From: Lottia gigantea | Taxonomy: Eukaryota; Mollusca; Gastropoda; Lottiidae | Direction: 5' to 3' | Assembly (NCBI RefSeq): GCF_000327385.1 | Contig: NW_008708367.1 | Span: forward strand, 286,966-350,965 | Length of the DNA: 64,000 bases | Shown: positions 1 through 12,216 of the stretch, piece after piece | How the letters are laid out: each line of letters begins with the position of its first letter | Position numbering within the stretch: position 1 is the first letter of the stretch | Translations under genes and position numbers: made by a program | The notes under the pieces: generated by a model | What the model was told of the DNA's origin: nothing | The model's input: the letters and a program-made list of their open reading frames with translations, nothing else | Databases searched by the model: none

Positions 1-58
1 TCCAGGTAGATCAGAATACCTAGTCTCGGAGAACTATATATAATGTACACAAGTATCC

Positions 59-108
59 NNNNNNNNNNNNNNNNNNNNNNNNNNNNNNNNNNNNNNNNNN
101 NNNNNNNN
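59..108. other. assembly gap (50 N)
   Basis: A run of exactly 50 N. The 12-base word cctagtctcgga occurs just before the gap (about 19-30) and again right after it (109-120), so the gap lies in a local repeat and its true length is unknown. The rest of 1-652 is THOC2 intron, with no exon visible; the next THOC2 exon may be in the gap or beyond the left edge. Confidence 0.95.
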
Positions 109-652
109 CCTAGTCTCGGAGCAGTTTATACTCTATAGAATATATTATTTAAAGGATACAAGTTAAAACATCGTAAGATAGTGAAGTCTGATATTTTAAA
201 CAATCTACAACTGGTCCAATAAAATTATCGTATCTCTGAATCTGAGATAAAACCTGAAACAAACAATAAAATTAAAATAAAAATAAAATTCTGTTCTTTA
301 TTTCTAATCCTGATTAAATTGTATCTACCAATTATCCACAGAGCACTTTGATTTTTTTCTAACATAAATGTTTTTTTCCTTGTCAATCTTTCAAGTTGAA
401 TAACTGACAAGATAGAAACAAGAATTCTGAGGAACACTGTAGCTAGAAAATATAGATGCTTTGCCATGTTAAAAAGGGAAGAATTGAATACACCAGATAG
501 AGCCAAATCATTATTTATTTTTACATGGGAAACAATGATTGAGTCTTGGTAACTAATGTTTAGAGTTTTACATCTACTGTAAAATCATACAAGAGAATGC
601 ATAAATAGAATTAGCTGAATGTTTGGTAAAAATATTCTATAATACTACTTAC

Positions 653-3600
653 AAATTCAAAGACAATGGCAGGATTACTATGACACAGTTTTCCCAACTG
701 TCTTCCTGATTGTTTTACATTTTCCTTGGCCAGACGTCTACAAAAACAACAACATAGACAGATTTTATTTTACAAGTTTTCTTGAGGTAACATTTAAGAT
801 AATATTGAACTTTTTCTCGAAAATGGCATCAAACACTGCTATTATACTCGCAGAATACTGTCAGTATACCAAGCAATCTGTTAGCTAGTTAGATACGAAT
901 GTTTGTATGTTCTAGACCCATTCTGACCACAGAAAACTATCATTGTACCAAGCAATCTGTTAGCTAGTTAGACACGATAGTTTGGTATGTTCTAGTCCCC
1001 TTCTGACCACAGAAAACGGTCATTATCCCAAGCAATTTGTTAGCTAGTTGGACACGATAGTCTGGTATGTTCTAGTCCCCTTCTGACCACAGAAAACTGT
1101 CAGTATACCAAGCAATCTGGTAGCTAGTTGGACATGATAGTCTGGTATGATCTAGTCCCCTTCTGACCACAGAAAACTGTCATTGTACCAAGCAATCTGC
1201 TAGCTAGTTGGACACGATAGTTTGGTATGTTCTAGTCCCCTTCTGACCACAGAAAACTGTCATTGTACCAAGCAATCTGCTAGCTAGTTGGACACGATAG
1301 TTTGGTATGATCTAGTCCCCTTCTGACCACAGAAAACTGTCATTGTACCAAGCAATCTGCTAGCTAGTTGGACAAGATAGTTTGGTATGATCTAGTCCCC
1401 TTCTGACCACAGAAAACTGTCATTGTACCAAGCAATCTGCTAGCTAGTTGGACATGATAGTCTGGTATGTTCTAGTCCCCTTCTGACCACAGAAAACTGT
1501 CATTGTACCAAGCAATCTGCTAGCTAGTTGGACACGCTAGTTTGGTATGTTCTAGTCCCCTTCTGACCACAGAAAACTGTCATTGTACCAAGCAATCTGC
1601 TAGCTAGTTGGACACGATAGTTTGGTATGATCTAGTCCCCTTCTGACCACAGAAAACTGTCATTGTACCAAGCAATCTGCTAGCTAGTTGGACAAGATAG
1701 TTTGGTATGATCTAGTCCCCTTCTGACCACAGAAAACTGTCATTGTACCAAGCAATCTGCTAGCTAGTTGGACACGATAGTTTGGTATGTTCTAGTCCCA
1801 TTCAGACTACAGAATACTGTCATTGTACCAAGCAATCTGTTAGCTAGTTTGACACAATAGTTTGGTATGTTCTAGTCCCATTCTGACTACAGAAAACTGT
1901 CAGTATACCAAGCAATCTGTTAGCTAGTTAGACATGATAGTCTGGTATGTTCTAGTATTATTATTACTGTACTTACTTCATGATATATTTAGTTTTTTCA
2001 AGACAATCAGCTTTAGATCGAACTAGACAGGATTGTTGAGAATAGAGTTCATTCTTCCATCTACCATATAGCCGATATCTAAAATATACAGGGTATAAAA
2101 TATATTATTCATCGTAGTTTAATCATTCTTAAAATAGAGAATGTGGAACTTGTTATTTTACTTTATCACGTTGCCACACCTTCAACAACAAAGGACCCTC
2201 TTTCTCAAAGTATCCTAGATTAATACACAAGCTTTAACATGATGAATTAACTACTTGATAACGTCAAAAATAACTATTTTCTTCACTTAAAGTGTTGTAA
2301 GAACTTTTGAGAAACAGGGTCCTCGGACCTTTTTCTGGAAAACTTAACTTAGGATGATTTTAGTGTTTCAATCATCTGATTGGTCAATTACTAAAATTGA
2401 TTTAAAACTTAAATTCAGTTGTGTTGTCCAATCAGATTACTGTATTTCTTAAAATCTGGATTTTTATCCTATTCAAGTTTTCGAACACAAGGCCCCTGAT
2501 CTAATTAAAGGAGTGTACCATTGATATCTTTATGCATTTATTGGCAAAAAAATAAGTCAACAATTCTGTATGTAATATAGATATAAAGTCAGAGGTGCTG
2601 GGAATAGTTCAGATTGAGAGATCTCTCCACTGTATCCTGTTTTATAAAATATAAACTCAAATGTTAACAAAATTACATCTATCTTCCGTTTTCTGCATGT
2701 GATTAAAACTTTACATACCTGATTTCATAAGGGTAAAGTTTAAGTAAAGACCAGAGTTCCTCTGATAATGAACAGTTACTAGTTAATAAAGACAGGCTGG
2801 GGAATATCACACAATCTAGAATATTGAGGAAACCATAATACGCTATATCATCTGATACTTTCACTTCTTTATTATTCCTCTATAATAAAAAACAACATCA
2901 TTTAGTTATTTTAGTTCATTTACCAACAATGTTAATGATAAGATACAATCAGGTTTACTTTAAATTAGGGCTTTCAGCATAAAGGACATTTATAATAGGT
3001 ATTAGGGGATGACTCTCGAAAGCACTGGCACAGGCATCTGAATTTTTTTCTACCTTGTTATTGAAGAGATTAAATTGGATTGAAAGCAAGTAAATACAGC
3101 CAATCACAGTTAAGACAGAAATTTTGTAAACACCTAAAAAAATAATTATCATTCATTCTGTCGTGTATTTTATTCATACATGGGGGTAACACATGGATCA
3201 TGTGATCAAAAGTAAATTGATGAATATTCATATTAATATAAACTCTGCCTACCTTAATCATATAAGTTTTACCGAGTCGAACTAGCTTCATAAATAAAAC
3301 AGGATCAATAGAAGTATGAGCACCAAGATAATATAACATAGGGAAGGCAGTATCATATAATTCACGATATGATTGTACAGGAGATATACACAGTTGATCT
3401 ATATTTACTTTCTTCTTACACAGCTGGGGTGGTAACATAGTGTTACTGAAATAAATACATACCTCTCTCATAACTATCACTTAATGCGTTCAGGAGTACA
3501 ACTGTACTTAATTTTACAGACTGTCAAATAAAATTACACCAAACTTTCGTTCTGTTTTTATTACTTTTTATTCATTATATAACCACTTCACTTAGGGTCT

Positions 3601-6600
3601 AACAACAGCCCTCTTTAACCTTTTGACTTAACTCAATGGTGTCTGCTTTAACCAATCAATTGTCGGTAAATGAGGGCAAACTAACTGAAGTAGCTGTTTC
3701 AAAAATAAAATAAAAGCTAATGGAAAAAGGGAACGAATTTTTGGTGTAATTTTAATTTAATTTTATAGGGATGAGTTGGCAATGTTCTGTTACTGGAGTA
3801 AAAACTCTCGACATATATCATTAATAATACAATAGTTTTTAAAACAGTTACTGACTTTTACACAGTTGACATAGTAACATAGAGTTGGAATAACTATCAA
3901 ATATTGCTAAAAACAAACACGAAGAAAGGGCCAAGACCTTTTGTACAGGTATCCACAATCCTGTTGTTTCATCCTATCATGTCTTCTAAACCAAAACCCA
4001 GGATGATTTGAATGGATTTTACAAGAAATATTTAATAAAAGGATAACTCTAAAGAATCACAAGATATATAGATATACTATTTCTGACATTTATTAACTCA
4101 ACGTCTTTCACATGTTCATACAGACAGTGTTATCAAATATTATATAGAATCACTAGATATATAGATATACTATTTCTGACATTTATTAACTCAACATTTC
4201 ACATGCTCATACAGACAGTGTTATCTAATATTATATAGAATCACAAGATATATAGATATACTATTTCTAACATTTATTAACTCAACGTTTCACATGTTCA
4301 TACAGACAGTGTTATCAAATATTATATAGAATCACTAGATATATAGATATACTATTTCTGACATTTATTAACTCAACGTCTTTCACATGTTCATACAGAC
4401 AGTGTTATCAAATATTATATAGAATCACTAGATATATAGATATACTATTTCTGACATTTATTAACTCAACATTTCACATGCTCATACAGACAGTGTTATC
4501 AAATATTATATAGAATCACTAGATATATAGATATACTATTTCTGACATTTATTAACTCAACATTTCACATGCTCATACAGACAGTGTTATCAAATATTAT
4601 ATAGAATCACTAGATATATAGATATACTATTTCTGACATTTATTAACTCAACATTTCACATGTTCATACAGACAGTGTTATCTAATATTATAAAGAATCA
4701 CTAGATATATAGATATACTATTTCTGACATTTATTAACTCAACGTTTCACATGCTCATACAGACAGTGTTATCAAATATTATATAGAATCACTAGATATA
4801 TAGATATACTATTTCTGACATTTATTAACTCAACATTTCACATGTTCATACAGACAGTGTTATCAAGAGAAGTGAATATTATAACAAGACTAACAATATA
4901 TATAGTAAATAAATGAGTAACAATTAACAGTATAAAGGGACCACAGGATAACTCTAGTGTCTAGTAATCTGAATGGAAAAATTACCAACATGGATTTTAA
5001 GTCTAGCTTATTAACCAATCATAAAACAATGTCTTAAATTTGGAATCATGTTTTTTTGTGTAGTAAGATCCTGAGACAAACAATGTTGTCAATGACGCAC
5101 GAACATGTGAACAAATTGAGAAAATCTCCACATAAATTGATAGATAAGTCTGCTTACCTTCTATAAAGAGGCTCTATAACTTGATGAACTAATGAACAGA
5201 GAGCTCTAGCTATAGGGGGATGAGATCCAGGGAAAAACTCAGGTAGTTTATCTAGAATACTCCTGGCATGTTCCCATACACCAATCTTTAATAACGCCAC
5301 ACAGATTCCTAGTTTCTGATTATTTTCTCTCTAAAACAACAAATAACATAATATTCAATGGTAAGAGGATTGAAGAAAGAACATACAACTATCTTATATA
5401 CTTTTTCTTTAGGTGGCTAATGACAGGTTTTTTTCTTTCATTCCCTCATCAATTCTAGCCAAGCTGGAAGGGCTATATCGGAAGACAACCTAATGAAGAC
5501 AGATAATGTCACACAGTCTGGTGTTTCAATCTTGAATAAGTCATCTTCACATATAATTCAATTCAACCCAGCTGTAAATGGGTACGGATAATCTGGGAAA
5601 GATCAATGCCTTAACTGTGAACCTAAGATGTTATCCTTGTAAAATATAGTAGTATTTATTCCTTTCTTTATTTTGTTATCTTTTGAACTGCTCCTTTCTC
5701 AAATTAATAGAGCCCTTTACCTTCCTCAACTTTACAGATAGTTTTAGTGTTTTTCTTTCATAACATTTAATCATACCAATTGCTTTTTTAGATAAATAAA
5801 TCCTGCATCTTTCATAAATCAAATTGAGCCATGTCCCTTGTCTCCATAATCTTGTCTAGGGTTTCACGCTCCCTTTGTTTCTCCACTACTTGTTGTATTC
5901 TATTATCGTTAATAAAATTGAGCTCTATCTCAAAATGAATCTGATAAGACAGTGTTTTTATTAACTTACCAGATCAGTTTTAGTTAAATCTTCTTTATCC
6001 TTGTCTTCATCTTTCTTATCAGATAATATAACTAGATTCATTTTCTTAGCGTACGTTCTAGCATCACTTAATTCTGTCTTGTGAAAATCTACAATGGCAC
6101 TGTCTTCTGGTAACAACTAAAAAACAAAGATAAAAAATACATTCTGATTTCCAGTTTAACTAAATAAGGTTCAATATTATCAGTTTTATAACACTCTCTG
6201 CTAGTAAAAACTAAAGAAAAATCAATTCCTATGACATACTGAAATTTCAGGTATTTTTTTCAGTTTTTTGGTTAACAAATCCCTACAAGTACTTACATGA
6301 GGATAAAGTTCGTTAAGGTCCAATAAATCATGTTTTAATAACAATGCTGTAACTTTATATAGAGATGATGGCGTCTCCATTCCCTGCGTCGGCTGAAAAT
6401 ATCATTTAAAATCTAAATTTCAATATCTTAATATACCTTCAATAGTGGAGCATAACAATATACATGTTAGGGCTCTCATTTAAAACCAAATATTAGGTGG
6501 TATTGTTCCAAAATAAAAAAAATACCATTGGTCAGAAAAATAGAGGAATTCTTCTAAATAGAAGAAGTTTTAATAACTTACCTCATAAAAATGAAATCTG

Positions 6601-9600
6601 AATCCCATAACCTGACAGAGGGTTGATTTATCAGTCATATAAGATCGTAATAACGGTACGTAGAAATCTTCAGACTCCAGATTACACTCGAACGCTTCTA
6701 ACATAATATCTAATACACGGTTAGGATCTAAATCAAAACATCCTATAAAATATAACAATACAATCTACAGTCTGTCTATTTATAATATGTTAATATTGTC
6801 TGCTAGTGATATGATTGTGGTCTGAAAGGAAGTATGTAAAGAGTTATGTATGAGAGGAGGCAAGAGATGGCGAGAGTGAAGAAGAGGTTATGAGATTGGC
6901 GGGGTTTATTACTATGTTTATTAGTGAAATAAAAGTGTAAAAGACATTGTGTATTATCACTTTAACACAAACCCAATTTAATACCTTACATACATATATT
7001 TGTCAGAGCTCGGGAGATTACAGACTTTGACACTTTAACACTGATAACAATAAAACTCTCTAGTCTGAGATATCTCACTACCATCTATTTTATCTTACTT
7101 TTCAATGATTGGAGAAAAGATTTAATCATAATATATGTTGCTTACACTATACTCCTTCTTTAACTAATCTAGACCACTGTTGTTTTCTTATTGCTATACT
7201 GACAACATGGCCGAAATCTCGGAATCCTGATTGAGAGAGACCGATAATCAATCTTAATTTGGTAATCGATACCCTGCCCTAGTAATGACATGTATGAAAC
7301 CCAATAATACTATACTGTATGTCGTGATTTTGTTCAATCAATACTAATATATTAATAGCTACTATCAGTTTATTTGGTATGAGGCTTTAGATGGAATGGT
7401 GGACCAGTTTATACTTAACACTTACCTATCAATGATTTGATGTTTTCTAGAACTTGTGTATATGTTATTTTATCTGTTATTTCTTGATTTAGTTCAGCTA
7501 CCAGTTTAGAATAACCTTCACTTTCCTCTCGTAATAAATTAAACTTCTGTTGTTTATAGCTGAAATACGTGCACAGCTTTTATAATACTGGTGAAAAATC
7601 TTTAATGTTTCTGGTACTGTAGTTTTAAGTAGTTTTAAGGGAAACATCAGTGCAAAAATCAGATTTTGAGGGTATACATTACTTTTATTAGAATTGCTCA
7701 TTTCATTTAGGATAAAAACATAGAAATTTCGATTTTCTTTAAAATCATAACTGAAATAAAGTTTCACGTCTCACTATTCTGCACACGTTTGGGAAATTGA
7801 TCGACATCGGTGGCATCAGCCTCCTCTTTTGAGGGATCTTTAACATGCACAGCCTGCAGCACACATGGCCTGAGTCTACTGTCTTACTGCGGCCTGAATC
7901 ACTGGCAGAGGATAACCAGGCTTAAAAACCTTGACTCATGCCTGTATTAAAAACAATTGTTCAGAAGAAAGACAATAGATACTTACTATAACCTGGTTTT
8001 AGTTTTAACATATCTCTGTTGAAATAGTTGTTTTGATTGTATTACATGTATAGCTTCTAACGTCTCTAGATCAAACCTTTCTTTCATCAATGGTTCAGTT
8101 ATAAGAGACTGAAATTATAACATAAAATAATACAAGAACTGAAATACATGTATTTCAAAATACTACAGCATTATCAACTCTCTGCAACAAACTATTAATT
8201 GTCAGGACAAAATATAATATCAACATGAGCTACTGGTATTTTTAACTAGAATAAAAAAATTGACATATTCATACATATATAGTGACTCAGGTGTTCCAAA
8301 AGATAGAGCATTCCCTGCTATCAATTCCTCAAAAAGAGATGGTAAAGAGGTTTTCTAGAAAAAAATTGTGTATCAGGGACAATGAAAACATCAATTTGCA
8401 CCATTCCAAGTTTCAATCAGACGTCTGTGGTTCCTACAATTCCACTTAAACTTAAGCATTTATGACGTCACTAATCGCTTTATCACATAAGGACTTCACG
8501 ATTAGTGACATCATAAAACGTTTAGTTTAAGTGAAATTGCAGGAACTACAGACGTCTGATTGACTATGGGAATGGTGCAAATTGAATCTATCAGTGTTCC
8601 CGATACACATAAAAAAAAATTCAGAAAACCTCTTTACAGTCTCTTTAAAGATGTACAGAGAAACTTGTTCGTGTCCTTTGATGCAGTAGTTTATAAATAC
8701 ACGAAGATACAGATTCTAAAAAAAACTTACGCAGCAGGCAGCTAATAGAGATATGCATCTTTCTCTGGTTGTTTTATCGTCATGGCAACTCGTTTCCACA
8801 TCTGTAAGAATTGGGTAATATACCCCAGGGTAAAACAAAAATAACAGAAAAAAAAAGAAAACCAAAAAATATATGAAAATACAATCCTACGAATGTACAA
8901 TTCATAACATTTTATCCAATTTTTATCAGAAGTGTGTTTGAAAACTCATATTTCCTGTTGAATCTATTTCAGCTACACATTTCTTCAAATGGACAATAAA
9001 CAAAACTTAATCTTTAGAAATATTTTAGTTTTCAAATTTCAAATCATTTTTGTTGAATCTGTGAGAAACTAAGCGTAAGTTTGTTTTAAATGGACATTAG
9101 CTTTGTCATTAAAAATATTAATTTGTCTGAGCGGATGTTTGAAATATTGTATTATTATCTTTATCTTTATCATTAGATCACATTTACTAGAGGACCGACA
9201 GTTTCATCTTTTTACTGTTTTATTAAATAACTCATTTATATTCATAGAGATATTAATCTTTTCTTTTTTTTTTTCATTACGATGGACAATTAACTAAATT
9301 ATTTTAAAATTAAATCCAGGGAAATTTGTTGTATGATGATTTGTGTTATTACTGGTCAGATTTGGTAATGTTTGGTATTGGAGAATTCAGAAGCATCTGG
9401 TACATCATCCGTTATCAACGATCTATCAATGATCTGGACAAGGGTGGGTGGATTGGTAAGGAATGGATGGTTCAAGACTCAAGAAAGATAGGTAGGTTAT
9501 CTAGAGGTGCCTTCATTCTGAACTTCCTTCACTGATGATTCAAGCATACCAGAATAGGTAATAAAACCATGATGAACTAAGTGATCTGGTCCACAATCAT

Positions 9601-11988
9601 TTTACAAGAGATGTAGAGAGAAGATAAAGATTTGCTCGGAATAACTTCAGAGTGGACAGACAGAAAAGAATGCAAATCTTCCCATTGAATATAGCATATC
9701 CTTCTGCAGTTTGGTACCAAAACATAATTCAGAATTTTAAATCCAAAGCTTACTTCCATTATGAAGAGGAATTCAAAATTTTATAAAGTTCCATCACTAT
9801 CTAGCTAATTTTACTTATCATTTGATTTTTTTATAAACGAATTTAAATAGCCAAAATAACACACAGAAACAAAGTCTTTAATCTAATTCTCATTCAGAGT
9901 TCTTTCTATAAAACAGTCCTAAACTTCACTGAAATTTGAGAATTCAGGGCAATATGACCAACATATAAATTGTGTCCTAACTAATCAAGCACTTTTCAAG
10001 AATTTGTAATAATGTTCCTCATTCACATGATTCGATCCAAAGATTTCAACATTTTCAACAGTCTTATTTCAATTTTTCACCTTTTTTAAGAACTCGTTGA
10101 ATTTTATATCAAATGCCAAAATAATATTTAGAATACGAATTAAATTTTCAAATTGGTGGTTCACATATCCACATTACTTCTGTAATCCAATTTAACTACA
10201 ACCAGAACTCAATCTCCATTCTTGCAGAAGATCTTTTCCACTTCTTGGTGAAATCAGGCAGAATTTGATGATACAAATCCAAAGATATATACCACATAAA
10301 AAAACCTGTAACCACAATACACGATTAGAATAATAAGAGTCTAAAACATTGAGAATTGAAAGAATTGAAAAAGGTATCAACCATTACCAAGAATTGACAA
10401 AACGTCGGCCACAACAGAGCTGATTCCTTTAACATGATCCTGAAAAATTCAAAAAAAACACAATAAGAAGAAATTCCTAAGCTTTCACTTTGAAATCCAT
10501 TACCACATTATATATTCACTATTTTTGGCATATGACATGGTTAGAAATATAAACTTATTACCACCATTGAAACAATCGCTTTGCATTTCTGAATTAATTG
10601 TTTATCTTGTAAATCTCTCCAGAAGTAGGTAATTTTCTATCAAATTGATGTATTCCAATGCTGAAATCCACAGTCCCTACTTGTGACCTTGGCCAATGCT
10701 TCTATAACAGAGTATCTCTTATAAAACCTTATACCACCATAAATGTAATACCATTGACTTTTTTGTGGCATCATGTGCCATAATGTGTTATACATTCCAA
10801 TGTATATGAATGACATTATGAGCCTAACATCCATTTTTTGTATTGCAAAACATCAAAGATCTTCGCAAATTTTGAGAATCATTAAACAATGGTTGAAATG
10901 GAAGGTGTGAAAAATTGGCAAGTAAGATAAATTTGTATCTGCAACATTGGGTTATAAAACAACTTACATCTATTTCCATCAGAGTGGACACACATTGGTC
11001 TTCTTTAATCATTCCCTTTACGACCCCATTACACAACTCATACAGCGCCCTCTGTAGGCTCTTCTTATTCTGACTATAAACACTCTCCAGCCCCAGCGCT
11101 CGACATGACTTTATACTAAAATAGAAAGATATGTATATGATGATTTGTTGAGACTACAATGTCCAAGAGGCTAGATGGTTATAAAAGGAAAATTATAGTT
11201 CAAAAGACAAAGATGATGCAGATTTCAATACCGGTACATATACCTCAATTAGCACTATTCCAATTTTCAATCAGATATATGTGGTTCCTGCAATTGTTTC
11301 ATTACGTCACTAATCGCAAAAGGCTTTTGTGATACAAGCCTATTTTGCGAATAGTGACATCATCAAACGCTTAGTTTTAGTGGAATTGCTGGAACCACAG
11401 AAATCTGATTGAAAATCGGAATGGTGTAAATTGATGCTATCAGTATCAGTGTCCCCAACACACATACAAAATTAATATTGTAACAATTCATTTCGGTACG
11501 GTACATGCTTTTGTGATAGTGATTGCTGCCAAGGCAAAAAGAAGCTAGACTACTAGGCCTAATTAAAATGACATTAGAATGGCAACAGATGCCGGTGATT
11601 CTTGATTATTTGAACCGAGTATTTGAACAGTACTGCCAGTCATGAGCTCCAATAGTCAAATCAACAGCTATGTTATGACAGCTATCAAGTAGGCAGCTGG
11701 CAAAAATACTGGTAAAAGAAATCACTCCATCAAGGCCGGGAAACCCATGAACAGAGACCCGGTCAAGATACCAACACAAGACACAAGTTTTCATTTTAAT
11801 TTCAAAAAGGGTACTTTTCTTTAGACCGTTCACCGATCAAACCATTAAAGTTAAAGTGATCAGTATGATGCATCATATTCTTGTTTACTAATTCACAAAG
11901 TTTAGCCCTTCAAAAACACTTACAACTCTGACTTTCCAGACTTTTCCCATGTCTTGCCCGCATCTGCAGACAAAAACATCGTCGCCAT
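653..11988 (-). CDS. THOC2: THO complex subunit 2, N-terminal 570 residues (gene runs off the left edge)
   Basis: THOC2 is the scaffold of the nuclear THO/TREX complex, which couples transcription to mRNA packaging and export. Fourteen coding exons join in phase: 11924-11988, 10968-11115, 10388-10439, 8731-8801, 7987-8108, 7426-7559, 6582-6742, 6297-6392, 5970-6116, 5158-5330, 3253-3445, 2719-2879, 1977-2078, 653-737 (1710 nt, 570 codons). All have GT-AG borders. Family landmarks follow vertebrate order: [12 protein letters not shown] (exons 5/6), [11 protein letters not shown] (exon 7), ETPSSLYKV (exon 8), EPLYRR (exon 10), [14 protein letters not shown] (exon 11), [10 protein letters not shown] (exon 13), [18 protein letters not shown] (exon 14). 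The chosen start (MATMF) matches the family N-terminus; a second Met lies three codons on. The remaining roughly two thirds, including the charged C-terminus, is outside the window. Introns hold two large minisatellites and MITE copies. Confidence 0.93.
852..1955. repeat. 80-bp minisatellite, about 14 copies, in THOC2 intron
   Basis: The word tagctagtt recurs every 80 bp (881, 961, 1041 ... 1921). Outer copies are the most diverged and inner copies nearly identical, the usual pattern of expansion from the middle. The array ends about 20 bp before the exon at 1977-2078, which is spliced on the opposite strand. Confidence 0.92.
2180..2320. repeat. inverted-repeat insertion in THOC2 intron
   Basis: aggaccctctttctcaaag near 2190 is matched in reverse complement by a segment ending in aaacagggtcct near 2320, with about 100 bp between. 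It looks like a short foldback element; family unknown. Confidence 0.4.
4050..4868. repeat. 91-93-bp minisatellite, 9 copies, in THOC2 intron
   Basis: The phrase tactatttctgacatttatt recurs nine times at a 91-94 bp spacing (about 4074 to 4808). Copies differ by the presence of a gtc trinucleotide and single bases. It lies between the THOC2 exons at 3253-3445 and 5158-5330. Confidence 0.92.
7788..7925. repeat. fragment of dispersed repeat G (SINE-like)
   Basis: It carries the phrase gggatctttaac(a/g)t and a following cagcctg, shared with the longer copy at 23755-24062. Orientation and family are not settled. It lies in a THOC2 intron. Confidence 0.45.
8363..8612. mobile_element. palindromic MITE, family B, near-complete copy
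   Basis: Two arms of about 110 bp read as reverse complements: tgtgtatcagggacaatg at the left and its counterpart ending in cccgatacaca at the right, each containing cagacgtctg and an attagtgac(a/g)tca block toward the centre. No coding capacity, so a non-autonomous DNA transposon. Related pieces lie at 11245-11470, 55637-55745 and 62391-62486. Confidence 0.75.
10562..10735. repeat. dispersed repeat E, copy 1
   Basis: About 170 bp closely matches 31588-31757, from a gaaacaat(c/t)gc(t/g)tt(g/a)catttctg start through to the shared aaaaccttatacca end. Neither copy encodes anything. It is a mobile or segmental repeat of unknown family. Confidence 0.7.
11245..11470. mobile_element. palindromic MITE, family B, second copy
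   Basis: It has the same arms as the copy at 8363-8612, with central attagtgac / gtcactaat blocks around a short loop, but is more diverged. It sits in the first THOC2 intron, about 0.5 kb from the start codon. Confidence 0.65.
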
Positions 11989-12216
11989 TTTTTCTCTCCT
12001 CGCCTTCTATGACGTCACAGTTCCTAGATGGTATTCTCTAAAACCAAATATGACCGAAATTCAAATTTAGATTGACCGGGAATTAAAGTTATTCATTTCT
12101 GAATAAATACACTGTACTTTTGTTTTTTATGTGTATAAATTAAATTTCAAAGAATGACAAGATGCTTAACACAAAGTACACATGATTCAGTTTTTGTTTA
12201 GAGAGTAGATTTCAAG
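11989..12216. promoter_or_regulatory. bidirectional promoter between THOC2 and ALKBH8
   Basis: Only 228 bp separate the divergent start codons of THOC2 (11988, minus) and ALKBH8 (12217, plus), so both 5' UTRs and promoters must lie here. A perfect palindromic CRE, TGACGTCA, sits at 12010-12017, 22 bp upstream of the THOC2 ATG. The ALKBH8 start reads AAGATGGCAGC, close to the YY1 consensus that often overlaps start codons of housekeeping genes. No TATA box is placed convincingly. CRE and YY1 function is inferred from motif identity only. Confidence 0.7.
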
